64,000 nucleotides of DNA from Planctomycetota bacterium (GTDB lineage: Bacteria; Planctomycetota; Phycisphaerae; Phycisphaerales; UBA1924): assembly GCA_018242625.1 (NCBI GenBank), contig JAFEBO010000002.1, forward strand, positions 1 through 64,000, read 5' to 3'. The notes under the pieces are model-generated. The model searched no databases and had not been told where the DNA came from. It saw nothing but the letters and a program-made list of their open reading frames with translations. How positions within the stretch are numbered: position 1 is the first letter of the stretch; every line of letters begins with the position of its first letter. Shown in pieces: positions 1 to 9,813 of the stretch. Made by a program: the position numbers and the translations under genes.

Positions 1-42
1 GTCGGGGGAGTTGGTGGGCGTCTTGTCGGGGAGGAGGGGCGC

Positions 43-78
43 GGGCGGGGGGGGGGGGGGGGGGCGGGAGGGGGGGGG
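43..78. repeat. Poly-G low-complexity tract
   Basis: A run of 18 G residues (47-64) is followed after one C and a short GGGA by a further run of nine G. It lies just beyond the stop codon of the prkA gene on the minus strand, so in the prkA transcript it would be a C-rich tail. No gene is visible in positions 1-109. The tract may be real low-complexity DNA or a sequencing/assembly artefact near the window edge. Confidence 0.8.
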
Positions 79-109
79 TCACCGGATCTCACAGCACGCA
101 CCATTCCGA

Positions 110-2287
110 TCAGCGCTGCTTGCTGTCACCCCGCGCGAAGATGCTCGCCACGTAGTTCAAGACGTCCGTTGCGCTCGTCTCGTTATAACCAAAGTGCTTG
201 ATGAGGCGCTGTTTGACGATGTCGATCTTCTGCTGCGTCTCATCGTCCACCACGCTGCTCACCAGGTTTTTCAGTTTGATCGTGTCGCGCTGATCCTCGA
301 ACAGCTTGAGCTCGAGCGCCCTGTAGAGCCGGGCGTTTGTGTTGTATTCAAACTTCTTGCCGTCGAGGGCTAGGGCGCCGATGTAGTTCATGATCTCCTG
401 GCGGAAATCGTCCTTGCGGCTGTCGGGAATATCGATTTTCTCTTCGATCGACCGCATGAGACGTTCGTCCGGCTCCTCGTCCCGCCCGGTATACCGGTTC
501 TTCACCCGTTCCTTCTGCGTATACGCGCGCACGCTCTCGATGTAGTTCACGCACAGACGGCGGATCGCATCCTCGTCGGCGCTGATCGCGCGCTGGACTT
601 CGCCCTTGATGATGTCCTCGTACTCCTCCTTGACAACCGCGAGGAGTTCGCGGAACCGCTTCTTCGTGTTCTCGTCGTTGAGCAGCGAGTGATGGGACAG
701 CCCGCTCTCGATCTCGTTGATCACCATAAACGGATTGATGCAGCGCTCCTCGATCGCCTGCCGGCTCACGAGCGCGTTGCTGATCTTGTCCTGGATGTAC
801 CGCGGTGAAATTCCGTTCATCCCTTCCCGCGATGCCTCCTCCTTGAGTTCACGCACGCTGTCCTCGGTAAACCCCGGGATGCTCTTGCCGTTGTACAGCT
901 TGAGCTTCTGCATCAGCGCGAGGCCGGCCTTTTTGGGCTCTTCCAGCCGCGTCAGCACGGCCCACATCGCCGCCACCTCCAGGGTGTGCGGGGCGATGTG
1001 GATGTTCTTGATCCGGTCCGGCCCGAAATCCTTCTGGTAGATCCGCACCTCGTCATCCAGGCGGATGTTGTAAGGCACGTCGATCTTGATCGTCCGGTCC
1101 CGGAACGCCTCCATCATTTCGTTCGACTGCAGCCGCTTGTACTCGGGCTCGTTGGTGTGGCCCAGGATCACCTCGTCGATGTGCGTCTGCGCGAATTTCT
1201 TGGGCTTGATCGTGTGCTCCTGCGACGCCCCCAGCAGGTCGTACAGGAATGCCACATCCAGCTTCAGCACCTCGATGAACTCGCAGATTCCCCGGTTGGC
1301 GATGTTGAGCTCGCCGTCAAAGTTGAACGCCCGCGGATCGCTGTCGCTGCCGTACACCGCGATCTTGCGGTAATTGATGTCTCCCGTCAGCTCCGTGCTG
1401 TCCTGGTTCTTCTCGTCCTTGGGCTGGAACGTGCCGATCCCCACGCGGTCCTTCTCGCTCAGCACGATCCGGCGCACCTTCACGTGCTCCATCACCTTCT
1501 TCCAATCGCCCTTGTAGAACGTCATCAGGTCTTCGAAGATCTTGCGGCAGAAGGGGTCCGGGTCGCCGTGGATCCGGATCTTCCCGCCGTGATGCTGCGG
1601 GCGGTACTTTTCGTTCAGCTTCACGAGCAGAGCATCACGCGCCTCGCGGGGCACAAGGATCAGCGGGTCCTCGTGCATCGGGCACGCGAATTCGTGGGTA
1701 CGCGCCGCGTCCGGGCCCGCCTGCGCCTGCTTGACCTCGCAGTGTTCATCCAGCAGCCAGCTGTACGAGTACAGCGCACCCTCGGGCATGCGGCTGTAGG
1801 ACTCGCTCCCTTTCTTCAAAAGCCTGGCGATCGTTGATTTCGATGAGCCCACCGGGCCGTGCAGCAGCAGGATCCGCTTGTCCGTGCCGTATCCCTCCGA
1901 GGCCGAACGCAGAAAGTCCACGAGCTGCATCAGCGCGCCGTCCAGCCCGAAGATCGCGTCCACGCCGCCCCCAAAGGGGTCGGAGAAGAAGTGGTAACGC
2001 GTCATTTCCTTTTTGAAGACACGGTACTTTTCGCTTCCGCAGGAGAGGATCGCGTCGTAGAGCCGCTGGTAGGCGTTGCGGCACACGGAGGGATTCTGCG
2101 ACACGATGTCCAGATACTCCCAGAACGTCCCGGTCCAGTGATGGTCCTGAAAACGCTTGCGGTCCAGCCGCGAGTCGATCAGCCCCGCCAGGTCCGACGC
2201 CGTCACGTTCCCCTCGGCGCCCGAAGACGCACCGGAGCCCGAACCGACCGAAGACGACGTCATGAAAAAGCTGCGCTCGTCGAACAT
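110..2287 (-). CDS. prkA: PrkA-family serine protein kinase (AAA+ plus kinase domain)
   Basis: Cytoplasmic serine protein kinase of the PrkA/YeaG family, which elsewhere acts in stress, stationary phase or sporulation. A P-loop GPVGSSKS sits about 145 residues in, inside the AAA_PrkA domain; the normal family form is GPVGGGKS, so the loop has two Ser in place of Gly. The C-terminal half carries the PrkA kinase-like region. The length of about 725 residues is somewhat above the usual 640-690, mainly because of an N-terminal Ser/Gly-rich stretch. I take the ATG at 2287, which is preceded by a G-rich ribosome-binding-like stretch; an ATG at 2329 would add 14 residues and one at 2263 would remove 8. 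In other bacteria prkA is followed by a DUF444 gene and spoVR; the region after this stop lies outside the window. It is transcribed divergently from trmB. Confidence 0.93.
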   Translation of the reverse strand: MFDERSFFMTSSSVGSGSGASSGAEGNVTASDLAGLIDSRLDRKRFQDHHWTGTFWEYLDIVSQNPSVCRNAYQRLYDAILSCGSEKYRVFKKEMTRYHFFSDPFGGGVDAIFGLDGALMQLVDFLRSASEGYGTDKRILLLHGPVGSSKSTIARLLKKGSESYSRMPEGALYSYSWLLDEHCEVKQAQAGPDAARTHEFACPMHEDPLILVPREARDALLVKLNEKYRPQHHGGKIRIHGDPDPFCRKIFEDLMTFYKGDWKKVMEHVKVRRIVLSEKDRVGIGTFQPKDEKNQDSTELTGDINYRKIAVYGSDSDPRAFNFDGELNIANRGICEFIEVLKLDVAFLYDLLGASQEHTIKPKKFAQTHIDEVILGHTNEPEYKRLQSNEMMEAFRDRTIKIDVPYNIRLDDEVRIYQKDFGPDRIKNIHIAPHTLEVAAMWAVLTRLEEPKKAGLALMQKLKLYNGKSIPGFTEDSVRELKEEASREGMNGISPRYIQDKISNALVSRQAIEERCINPFMVINEIESGLSHHSLLNDENTKKRFRELLAVVKEEYEDIIKGEVQRAISADEDAIRRLCVNYIESVRAYTQKERVKNRYTGRDEEPDERLMRSIEEKIDIPDSRKDDFRQEIMNYIGALALDGKKFEYNTNARLYRALELKLFEDQRDTIKLKNLVSSVVDDETQQKIDIVKQRLIKHFGYNETSATDVLNYVASIFARGDSKQR

Positions 2288-2648
2288 GTCGCACCCCTGT
2301 CCATGAGCCGCGATCGCCGCGGCATGCAACCCGAACTCGACGGGTGGCGCGCCGCGATCGGCCCGCCCGTGCGCGGCATCCCGCGCGCGACTCCCGCCAG
2401 AAACACAGACACACCCAACTTGTAAAACTGCCCCGACGCCTCCGCGCTCAACCCCCCGAGAATCCTCAATAACTATCGGCAGGTCGGGCGTGCCGGCGTG
2501 GCAAGAATCAAAATCCTTGTGTTATACGGTGCGCCCCGCCCGCCGGATCGCTCCCGGTTGAAACATCTCGGACTTTGAAAGCGCAAGGCCGGATGCGAAC
2601 GGCCCGCAAACAATGCAGCGCCCCTTTGGCCCTAGCCCCTTCAAAGCG

Positions 2649-3386
2649 ATGTCCGACCACCCTCCCAGTTCACCCCGCCCCAGCAAACTCGCCCACGGCA
2701 AAGACGTGGATGTCGGTCTCGGCGTGATCGGGCTTTCACCCGAGGAATATCCGCCCCTGCCCGACAACGTCGTCGCCGATCCGGCCGCAGGACGCCTCGA
2801 CCCGCGCCGCTGGTTCCGCTCCCCCGAGCGCAGGCTCGAAATCGAAATCGGCTGCGGTAAAGGGACGTTCATGCTGAACGTCGCCCGCGAAAACGCTTCC
2901 ACCAACTTCCTCGGTATTGAATGGGAGGGCGCGTTCTACGCCTACACCGCCGACCGCGTCCGGCGCGCCGGGCTCACCAACGTGCGGATGCTCCACGCAG
3001 ACGCGGTTGAGTTTCTCAAGTGGCGCTGCCCCGACTCGATCATCGATGTCATCCACCTGTACTACTCCGACCCCTGGCCGAAGACCAAGCACCACAAAAA
3101 CCGCGTCGTGCAGGACAAGTTCCTCGAACAGGCCCGACGCACGCTCGTTCCCGGAGGCGAACTCCGAATCGTGACCGACCACGACGATTACTGGCAATGG
3201 ATGAACGGCTTCTTTGACCGCTGGACCAGCGGGAAAGACACCCCGGGCAGCCTCGTATTCCAGCGCGAGACATTCCGGCCACCGCCCTGGGTCGGTGAAG
3301 GTCAGTTCGTCGCCACCAATTACGAAAAGAAGATGTGCGGCGACACAAAAACACCCCACGCCGCCGTCCTCCGCAAACCCCGTTGA
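2649..3386 (+). CDS. trmB: tRNA (guanine-N7-)-methyltransferase
   Basis: Makes m7G46 in the variable loop of tRNA, using S-adenosylmethionine. The SAM-binding loop EIGCGKGTF, the following FLGIEW segment and the family signature YYSDPWPKTKHHKNR are all present. The C-terminal half has the usual TDH...W region. The protein is about 245 residues from the ATG at 2649. An in-frame ATG at 2613 would add 12 residues rich in Pro and Phe; neither start has a clear ribosome-binding site. The gene stands alone between prkA (divergent) and the ArsR-like regulator. Nothing unusual is seen in the catalytic core. Confidence 0.95.
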   Translation: MSDHPPSSPRPSKLAHGKDVDVGLGVIGLSPEEYPPLPDNVVADPAAGRLDPRRWFRSPERRLEIEIGCGKGTFMLNVARENASTNFLGIEWEGAFYAYTADRVRRAGLTNVRMLHADAVEFLKWRCPDSIIDVIHLYYSDPWPKTKHHKNRVVQDKFLEQARRTLVPGGELRIVTDHDDYWQWMNGFFDRWTSGKDTPGSLVFQRETFRPPPWVGEGQFVATNYEKKMCGDTKTPHAAVLRKPR

Positions 3387-3460
3387 TTCCCCAGCCACGC
3401 CCCCACCCCTACCCCTACCCCCACCCCCAACCCCCGCCCGGCCGCGGCAGACGCCCTGTC

Positions 3461-3488
3461 TTGCTTTATTGAATAACAGCAATATAAT
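3461..3488 (+). promoter_or_regulatory. Sigma70-type promoter with overlapping inverted repeat
   Basis: TTGCTT at 3461-3466 and a perfect TATAAT at 3483-3488 are separated by 16 bp. The spacer contains the inverted repeat TATTG-N8-CAATA (3467-3484), which overlaps the -10 box and could be an operator for the ArsR-like product encoded just downstream. Transcription starting about seven bases after the -10 would begin essentially at the ATG at 3495, so the mRNA may be leaderless. Confidence 0.6.
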
Positions 3489-3494
3489 TCACCA

Positions 3495-4103
3495 ATGCCG
3501 CGGCCGACGTTCCACCCCCTCTCGCGCACCGAAACCCGCGCCCTTACCTCCGCAACCCGTCAGGAAATCGTCGACGCCATCACCAGCGCCGGCCCGTGCA
3601 CCGTCGCCAGGCTCGCCCAGCTTCTCGGCCGCCGCCCCGATGGGCTCTACTTCCACGTCCGGGCCCTCGAGCGCGTCGGCCTCGTCCGCTCGGACTCCGA
3701 ATCCGGCCAGGGTCGCCGCGCCGCGGCCGTCTACCGCCTGCCCGGCCCCGCCGTCAAACTCGACTATCAGTCCACGCCGCGGAAAGACCTCTGCCGCGTC
3801 GTCCGACATGCCCTCAAGCTCTCACTCCGGGAATTCGAACGCGAGTGCCTGTCCGGGCGCGACCCCGGGCGCGGCGCCTCCCGCCACCTCTGGGGCGGAC
3901 GCCTCATGGGCTGGGTCGACGCCTCACAACTCGCCCGCGTCAACACGCTCCTTGAGGAACTGCATGCGGTATTGCGCGCGGGGAGGCCCGGGCCAGGCAG
4001 AAAGGCGGTTTCACTCGGATTTCTGCTTGCACCGTCCGGATTGGGCGAACGTGTCCGCGGAACCAGCAAAAGCATCAGAACGAAAGAAAGGGGACATTCA
4101 TGA
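3495..4103 (+). CDS. ArsR-like winged-helix transcriptional regulator
   Basis: A 202-residue protein. Residues 15-75 form a winged-helix DNA-binding domain of ArsR type: TRQEIVDAI, then the recognition-helix stretch TVARLAQLLGRRPDGLYFHV and LERVGLVR, followed by a basic wing. The remaining 125 residues, including an aromatic LWGGRLMGWVDASQLARVNTLLEELHAVL stretch in two parts, resemble the C-terminal part of ArsR-type regulators and have no metal-binding cysteine cluster, so the ligand is not predictable. The stop codon overlaps the start of the next gene (ATGA at 4100-4103), indicating translational coupling to the secreted protease-like protein. The strong promoter and inverted repeat directly upstream suggest autoregulation (inference). 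Confidence 0.8.
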   Translation: MPRPTFHPLSRTETRALTSATRQEIVDAITSAGPCTVARLAQLLGRRPDGLYFHVRALERVGLVRSDSESGQGRRAAAVYRLPGPAVKLDYQSTPRKDLCRVVRHALKLSLREFERECLSGRDPGRGASRHLWGGRLMGWVDASQLARVNTLLEELHAVLRAGRPGPGRKAVSLGFLLAPSGLGERVRGTSKSIRTKERGHS

Positions 4104-5113
4104 AAGTGATTTCCGCATTCCTGGCGGCGTTCTTGGGGATGGGCGCTTTGCTGGCGGTGCCGGCGAGGGGCGATGATCAGATCAAGCGGGATGCGCAGGG
4201 GGTGCCGGTGCAGGGGGAGGTGCGGTTTGATGCTGCCGCCGCGCCGGGGCTGGAGGTCAAGCGGATCAAGTCGGGTCACGTGCTGGTCAGACCGGTCATC
4301 AATGGACACGACGCGGGCTGGTTCATATTCGATACGGGGGCGGGGATCTGCTGCATCTCAACCCCGGAGGTCCAGGGGCTGGAGCTGACGCCGGCGGGAT
4401 CGATCCGGGCAACGGGAGTTGGCGGCTCGAAGGAGGCCAAGCTTTACACGGCCAAGGCGCTGGTGCTCGGGCCGGCGACATTCGAGGATCATCCGTTGAT
4501 GGAGGTCGATCTTGCGTTTCTTGAGCCCCTCGTCGGAGAGAAGATCTGCGGCGTGATTGGGTACGGAGTGCTCTCCAAGTGCGTCGGCGAGATCGACCTG
4601 GCGGTGCCGGCGGTGGCGTTGCATGACCCGGCGGCTTATTCGCTCAAGACGGGAGCGTGGATCCCGGCGGATGTCGGCGACAGGGTTCCGGTGGTGGCCG
4701 GCGCGTTTGAGGGACACCCGGCCCGCTTCCGGCTCGATCTTGGCGCGAACGGATCGGTGACTTTTCACAAGCCGGCGGTGGACAAATACGCGATGCTTGA
4801 CGGCCGCGAAGTCACGGATTGCAAGATGGGCGGCGTGGGCGGATTTGTGGCGGGAAAGCGCGGAAAGGTCTCTTCTCTGCAGCTTGGAGGCGTCACTTTC
4901 AGTAACGTTGAGGCGGACTTTGCGCTCGAAGCCAAGGGGAGCTTTGCCGACGATCAGAAGGATGCCAACATCGGCACCGATATTCTGAAGAAGTTCATCA
5001 TCATCACGGACTATCCCCACGGTCAGATTGCGCTGGCGGCCAAGCCCGGAGCGGCTCTGGATACCGCGAACGCGCCCGCGGCGGTGGAACCCTCATCCGC
5101 GACTCCGAAGTGA
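4100..5113 (+). CDS. Secreted retropepsin-like aspartyl protease family protein
   Basis: A 337-residue exported protein: residues 1-24 form a signal peptide ending near [12 protein letters not shown] (Asp78-Thr-Gly) is the classic aspartic protease motif. The second lobe repeats the fold with [10 protein letters not shown] (Asp213-Leu-Gly), a weaker version of DTG. Single-chain bacterial retropepsin/clan AA proteins have this two-lobed layout, though not all are active. The ATG has a good ribosome-binding site (AAAGGGGA) inside the end of the regulator gene. The 3' end is followed immediately by queC, whose open frame overlaps it. Substrate unknown; periplasmic or surface peptide cleavage is possible. 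Confidence 0.8.
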   Translation: MKVISAFLAAFLGMGALLAVPARGDDQIKRDAQGVPVQGEVRFDAAAAPGLEVKRIKSGHVLVRPVINGHDAGWFIFDTGAGICCISTPEVQGLELTPAGSIRATGVGGSKEAKLYTAKALVLGPATFEDHPLMEVDLAFLEPLVGEKICGVIGYGVLSKCVGEIDLAVPAVALHDPAAYSLKTGAWIPADVGDRVPVVAGAFEGHPARFRLDLGANGSVTFHKPAVDKYAMLDGREVTDCKMGGVGGFVAGKRGKVSSLQLGGVTFSNVEADFALEAKGSFADDQKDANIGTDILKKFIIITDYPHGQIALAAKPGAALDTANAPAAVEPSSATPK

Positions 5114-5135
5114 ATCTCGTCCCGTACTGTTGTGT

Positions 5136-5873
5136 GTGGATCCTCACGATTCCAAACCCGCCTTCGGCGCCGTCGTTCTTCTGTCTGGAGGCCTGGACAG
5201 CGCTACGGCCCTTGCGGTGGCACGGAGTAAGGGGCTGCGCTGCTCCACGCTGGCGATCGACTACGGCCAGCGGCACCGGGTCGAACTTTCCGCGGCCGCG
5301 GCGATCTCGGCGCACCTGGGCGCCGCGGAACACAAGGTGATTGGCATCGATCTTCGCGCGATCGGCGCGAGCGCACTGACGGCGGACATTGCCGTGCCGA
5401 AGGACCGGACCGACGAGGCGATCGGCCACGGGGTCCCCATCACTTATGTGCCGGCGCGGAATCTCATCTTTCTTTCGATCGCGACGGGCCTGGCCGAAGC
5501 AATCGGCGCGCGGGATATCTACCTGGGCGTGAATGCCATCGATTACTCGGGCTACCCGGACTGCCGCCCGGAGTTCATCAGCGCATTCGAGGTCGCGGCG
5601 AACCGGGGCACCCGGGCCGGCGCCCAAGATCATCAGCCCTTTCGGATTCACTCCCCCCTCGAGAAATTGACCAAGGCGCAGATCATCCGGCTGGGCGTCG
5701 GTCTCGGAGTGGACTATTCCATGACAACCAGCTGCTACGACCCGCACACCGACGCGGCGGGCCGTCCGCTGGCGTGCGGCCACTGCGACTCCTGCCTGCT
5801 CCGGCGCAAGGGGTTCGAACAGGCCGGAGTTCCGGACCCCACGCGCTACGCAACGCGGCAGGCGGTTCACTGA
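5136..5873 (+). CDS. queC: 7-cyano-7-deazaguanine synthase QueC
   Basis: ATP-dependent conversion of 7-carboxy-7-deazaguanine to preQ0, in the pathway to queuosine in tRNA. The PP-loop LLSGGLDS is near residue 17 and the AIDYGQRH segment follows. The C-terminal zinc site is formed by Cys in TSCYDPH and by CGHCDSC. The open frame runs upstream to 5028, but that part overlaps the protease gene and is arginine/proline-rich nonsense. I therefore take the GTG at 5136, giving 245 residues, the normal size; a TTG at 5130 is an alternative. The stop is four bases before queE, so the two form an operon. QueD and QueF are not nearby. Confidence 0.93.
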   Translation: MDPHDSKPAFGAVVLLSGGLDSATALAVARSKGLRCSTLAIDYGQRHRVELSAAAAISAHLGAAEHKVIGIDLRAIGASALTADIAVPKDRTDEAIGHGVPITYVPARNLIFLSIATGLAEAIGARDIYLGVNAIDYSGYPDCRPEFISAFEVAANRGTRAGAQDHQPFRIHSPLEKLTKAQIIRLGVGLGVDYSMTTSCYDPHTDAAGRPLACGHCDSCLLRRKGFEQAGVPDPTRYATRQAVH

Positions 5874-5877
5874 TCCA

Positions 5878-6585
5878 ATGGCATTGGGCGTTCCCATCTC
5901 CGAGACTTTTACTTCCGTCCAGGGGGAGGGCAAACTCGCCGGAGTCCCGTCGTGGTTTGTGCGCTTCAGCGGGTGCAATCTCCGCTGCGCATGGTGCGAC
6001 ACGCCGTACGCGAGCTGGGCACCCGAACCCCACACGCGCGAGATCGCGCACCTTCTTGACGAAGCCCGTGCCTCGGGCGTGACGCACGCGGTCGTGACGG
6101 GGGGCGAGCCGATGCTCTTTGATTCCGTCGTGGAGCTCTGCGAGGGGCTTCGTCAAGCCGGAATGCACATTACGATCGAGACCGCAGGAACGATCTCGCG
6201 TGCTCTGGCCTGCGATCTCATGAGCATCAGCCCCAAGCTGTCGAATTCGACTCCTTTTGGCGATCCGCGTGATCCGGATGGACATTGGGCTGCAAGGCAT
6301 GAGGCCAGGCGGCTCAATTTCGAGTCGCTGCAGGGCCTCATCGATCTCCATCCGAAACGGCAGTTCAAGTTTGTGATTTCGCGTCCGGCGGATCTGGCGG
6401 AGGTCGAGACCATTCTCACGCGGCTGAAAGGCTGGGTGGACGGCGATGTGCTGCTCATGCCCGAAGGTACTTCGCCCGCCGCACTCGCCTCGAAATCCTG
6501 GATTGCGGGGGAGTGCGTCCGAAGAAACTGGCGGTATGGACCGCGGCTGCACATCGAGCTGTACGGCAATACCCGCGGGACATAG
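5878..6585 (+). CDS. queE: 7-carboxy-7-deazaguanine synthase QueE (radical SAM)
   Basis: Radical SAM enzyme that rearranges 6-carboxy-tetrahydropterin to 7-carboxy-7-deazaguanine, the step before QueC. The iron-sulfur motif CNLRCAWC (Cys33, Cys37, Cys40) has the canonical CX3CX2C spacing, and TGGEP for SAM binding follows. The N-terminal QGEG and the segment ISPKLS are typical of QueE. The length of 235 residues matches the family. It lies four bases after queC in the same direction. A 6-carboxytetrahydropterin synthase (queD) would be needed and is not in this window. Confidence 0.94.
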   Translation: MALGVPISETFTSVQGEGKLAGVPSWFVRFSGCNLRCAWCDTPYASWAPEPHTREIAHLLDEARASGVTHAVVTGGEPMLFDSVVELCEGLRQAGMHITIETAGTISRALACDLMSISPKLSNSTPFGDPRDPDGHWAARHEARRLNFESLQGLIDLHPKRQFKFVISRPADLAEVETILTRLKGWVDGDVLLMPEGTSPAALASKSWIAGECVRRNWRYGPRLHIELYGNTRGT

Positions 6586-6794
6586 CCGTTTTCTTCCCGG
6601 ATCCCTGACGGAAGCGCCGGGCGGGCGCATCTGCTTGAAAGGGCGGGGTCGCGCTACCGGTGCGCCCAAGTCGGCCGCGGCCGGAGACGCCAGCCGCCAT
6701 GATGCGAGCGCGAACCGTACTGCCGGCGGATGCGCTATACGTGCAAGGTTGAAGGAATACTCCCGGCCGCCCGAGCAGCGAAAGATCACCAGTC

Positions 6795-8246
6795 ATGAAT
6801 ACTCACTCTGCGAATGCTCCGGTTCGATCGATGTCCGGCCGCGCCCTGGCGCTTTCGATCCTCGTGGCCGCGCTGGGAGCGGCGACGTTTGCGTGGGCTG
6901 GCGGCAACGCCGCCACACCGGCGGACGACCTTCAATCCGCGCGGGCGCTCTCGCGTGCGTTTCAGCGCGTGGCAAGACAGGCCGAACCGTGCGTCGTGCA
7001 CCTGACGGCGATTCGCAAGGTGGATGAGATCGCGAGCAATGGCTGGATCAGCCAGCGGACGGGCAGACGGATCGACCAGCCGGTGGGCTTTGGCTCGGGG
7101 GTGATTGTTGATTCGACGGGCGTGATCCTGACCAACAACCACGTGGTCGAACCTGGGGAGACTTACCGCGCCAAGCTCGCGGACGGGAGAGAATTCTCGG
7201 CTTCACTGGTGGGACGCGATCCCATGACGGACCTTGCGGTTGTTCGAATCAGCGATGGCAAGGGTGAGTCCTTTCCGGCGGCAAGCCTGGGGGATTCGGA
7301 CTCTGTCGAAGTTGGCGACTGGGTGATCGCAATCGGATCGCCCTTTGGATTTACGAACACCGTGACCACCGGGATCGTCTCGGCCAAGAGCAGGTCGGGC
7401 GTGAACCTTCCGGGCGCGAGCGAAAAGTCGTACCAGGACTTCATCCAGACGGACGCCGCCATCAATCCCGGCAATTCGGGCGGGCCGCTGCTCGATCTGG
7501 ACGGAAAGGTCGTCGGGATCAATTCCGCCATTGCGACGCGCGCGGGCGGGAGCGAGGGCATCGGGTTTGCCATACCGGTGCAGATCGCAAAGAGCGTGAT
7601 GGATTCGATCCTGAAATCCGGGCGTGTCGTGCGGGGGTATGTCGGCGTCGATCTCGAGGAGATCTCCCCGGCGCGTCTTCATCAGCTGGGCGTCAAGGCG
7701 GACAGCGGCGTGCTGGTGCGCAGCGTCGTGGAATCGGCCCCTGCCGCCACCGCCGGGCTGAAGCCTGACGACATCATCATCAAGTACAACGGACGTCCGA
7801 TGTCTCGGGTGTCGACTCTGCGGGCGGCGATCGCGGTGACGCCCCCGGGCACCAAATCCAGCCTCGAATACATCCGTGACGGAAAGCCGGCGACGACCTC
7901 GGTGGAGATAGCCGACGCGAACCTGGCGGAAGCCCGGCTGATCGGCGGGCTCTATGTGCCGCGCTTTGCGGGCGCTGTGCAGACAATCGATGCTGGGGTG
8001 CGGCGCCGGTTCGGTGCCGGCTTCGGACGGATTACCGGAGTCGTCGTTCTCTCGGTGGAAGCCCAAGGCCAGGGCCAGGACAGCGGCTTTCAGGAGAGCG
8101 ACATCATCGTGTCGGTGGACGACAAGCCGGTTCGTACGGCGGAAGAATTCAGAGATGCGCTTGATCGGGCGGACGCGAAGGAGCCGGTCCGGCTGGGCGT
8201 GATCCGCAATCGGATGCGCGGGTTTATCGACCTGATTCCTGAGTAG
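6795..8246 (+). CDS. HtrA/Deg-family serine protease with two PDZ domains
   Basis: Periplasmic quality-control protease/chaperone of 483 residues. An N-terminal hydrophobic segment (about 17-36) is a signal peptide or anchor. The trypsin-like domain holds the complete catalytic triad: His116 in TNNHVV, Asp146 in TDLAVV and Ser228 in PGNSGGPL. Two PDZ domains follow (about 275-365 and 390-480), as in DegP/DegQ. There is no LA-loop insertion of the DegP kind. A 209-bp gap precedes it; TATACG at about 6734 could be a -10 box. Its 3' end overlaps the convergent DASS transporter gene by 23 bp. Confidence 0.94.
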   Translation: MNTHSANAPVRSMSGRALALSILVAALGAATFAWAGGNAATPADDLQSARALSRAFQRVARQAEPCVVHLTAIRKVDEIASNGWISQRTGRRIDQPVGFGSGVIVDSTGVILTNNHVVEPGETYRAKLADGREFSASLVGRDPMTDLAVVRISDGKGESFPAASLGDSDSVEVGDWVIAIGSPFGFTNTVTTGIVSAKSRSGVNLPGASEKSYQDFIQTDAAINPGNSGGPLLDLDGKVVGINSAIATRAGGSEGIGFAIPVQIAKSVMDSILKSGRVVRGYVGVDLEEISPARLHQLGVKADSGVLVRSVVESAPAATAGLKPDDIIIKYNGRPMSRVSTLRAAIAVTPPGTKSSLEYIRDGKPATTSVEIADANLAEARLIGGLYVPRFAGAVQTIDAGVRRRFGAGFGRITGVVVLSVEAQGQGQDSGFQESDIIVSVDDKPVRTAEEFRDALDRADAKEPVRLGVIRNRMRGFIDLIPE

Positions 8247-9780
8247 GCCCGGTCGGCGTGACGCTCTTAGCCGTCGGAGCGCCCGGCACCCGGGGCAGCG
8301 AAAAGAGCCAGCCATTTCCAAAGTACAGGACGGACGTGATCGCGATGGCGGCGCAGATGTCAAGCACGATCCCGGCGCGGACGAATCGCCCCATGGAAAC
8401 GCGGCCGGTCGCATAGGCCAGCGCGTTGGGCGGAGTTCCGATCGGCAGCGCGAACCCGTTGCTCGCCGCGAGCGCGACCGCGGTCGCAAGCAGGAAAGGA
8501 TGAATCCCGATGGCCGGGGCGACGGCGATGGCGATCGGGATGAACGTTGTGGCCACCGCCGTGTTGCTCGCCACTTCCGTGATGGCGATGAGGACGATGG
8601 TGACGAGCGCCAGTACGAGCAGCGGGTGTGCGCCTCCGAAGTGAGAGAAGTGCTCACCGATGGCCTCGTTCACCCCGTGCTTGCGCAGCGCCTCGGCCAG
8701 CGACATGCCGCCCCCGAAGAGAAGGAGGATTCCCCAGGGGATCTTCCCTCCCGTTTTCCAGTCGAGCGCGAATTCCCGGTGCTTCAGTGAAACGGGGATG
8801 AGAAACAGCATCAAGGCGGCACAGATCGCCACACCCGCCTCGGTCAACGCTGCCTTGGAGCCGCTGCGCGCCAGAAGGTCGTTGATCGGCTCAAGAAGGA
8901 TCCAGCCCGCCATGGCCAGCAGGAAAACCGCGAGTACGGCGCGCTCTCCGGGACAGAGCGGGCCCAGTTCGCTCCGCTCCTTCGCGACCAGTTCTTTGAG
9001 GCCGGCGATCTCCCGGACGCGCGGCGGGTACATCACGACGAGCGCGATCCACGCCGCCGGCAACAGGAGAAGCATGACCGGGATTCCGATCCGGGCGTAC
9101 TCGACAAAGCTCATCGTTTGATGCAGGCTCTCGCGCAATTGGCCGGTGAGGATGACATTGGGTGAGGAACCAAAGAGGGTTCCGACCCCTCCGATGCTGG
9201 CGGCGTAGGCCACGCCGAGCATGAGGCACGTCCCGAAATTTCGAACGCCCGAGGACTCACCCGGAGCGGCGTGCGTCGAGACGAACCGGTGCAGGCTGAG
9301 GGCGATCGGCAGCATCATCACCGCCGTGGAGGTGTTGTTTACCCACATGCTGATGATGCCGGTGGCGAGCACAACGCCCCCGACGAGCGCGACGGGCCGG
9401 CCCCCCATCACCGAGAGCACGCCGAGCGCAAAGCGGCGCGGCAGACCCCACTTCTCCATCGCCGCGCCGATGAGCATGCCCCCCATAAAGAAGAAAACGA
9501 CCGGGTCCCCGTAGGGGGCGCACGCCTCTTTCATCCCGGAAATGCCGAGCAGCGGGAAGAGCGCCATCGGGAGCAGGCTCGTCGCCTCAACCGGAATCGT
9601 CTCGGCGATCCACCAGATGGCCATGAGCACACCGACCGCCACGGTGAGCCTTCCCGGGAGAGAAAGCCCGGACTGCGCCAGCCACCAGAAGACCGCCGCC
9701 CCCGCCAGCGGGCCCAGGAGGAGCGAACCCCAGCGCAGCCATGCCGGCGAGTCGGGAGTTTCCGCGGTCGGGTCGATCAT
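8224..9780 (-). CDS. DASS/SLC13-family anion symporter
   Basis: Inner-membrane, probably sodium-coupled carrier for dicarboxylates, sulfate or phosphate (divalent anion:Na+ symporter family). The 518-residue protein has about a dozen hydrophobic segments and the two inverted-repeat signatures of the family: SMWVNNTSTAVMMLPI in the first half and the matching SNTAVATTF in the second, followed by SNGFALPIGTPPNALAYATG. The exact anion cannot be read from sequence. It is convergent with and overlaps the HtrA gene tail to tail. A DUF486 gene lies 33 bp upstream on the same strand, so the two may be cotranscribed. Confidence 0.9.
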   Translation of the reverse strand: MIDPTAETPDSPAWLRWGSLLLGPLAGAAVFWWLAQSGLSLPGRLTVAVGVLMAIWWIAETIPVEATSLLPMALFPLLGISGMKEACAPYGDPVVFFFMGGMLIGAAMEKWGLPRRFALGVLSVMGGRPVALVGGVVLATGIISMWVNNTSTAVMMLPIALSLHRFVSTHAAPGESSGVRNFGTCLMLGVAYAASIGGVGTLFGSSPNVILTGQLRESLHQTMSFVEYARIGIPVMLLLLPAAWIALVVMYPPRVREIAGLKELVAKERSELGPLCPGERAVLAVFLLAMAGWILLEPINDLLARSGSKAALTEAGVAICAALMLFLIPVSLKHREFALDWKTGGKIPWGILLLFGGGMSLAEALRKHGVNEAIGEHFSHFGGAHPLLVLALVTIVLIAITEVASNTAVATTFIPIAIAVAPAIGIHPFLLATAVALAASNGFALPIGTPPNALAYATGRVSMGRFVRAGIVLDICAAIAITSVLYFGNGWLFSLPRVPGAPTAKSVTPTGPTQESGR

Positions 9781-9813
9781 CGGATGAAGATATCAGCACA
9801 TCCGCCGGAGTGC

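Noticed and set aside
986-1837. Long plus-strand open frame opposite prkA
   Set aside because: It is the antisense shadow of a well-conserved gene in high-GC DNA; the product is His/Leu/Arg/Val-rich without motifs.
3401-3440. C-rich CCCCTACCCC stretch after trmB as a repeat array or telomere-like element
   Set aside because: Irregular unit length and only about 40 bp; best seen as low-complexity sequence.
5028-5135. N-terminal extension of queC
   Set aside because: Overlaps the end of the secreted protease gene and is Arg/Pro-rich; QueC is of normal length without it.
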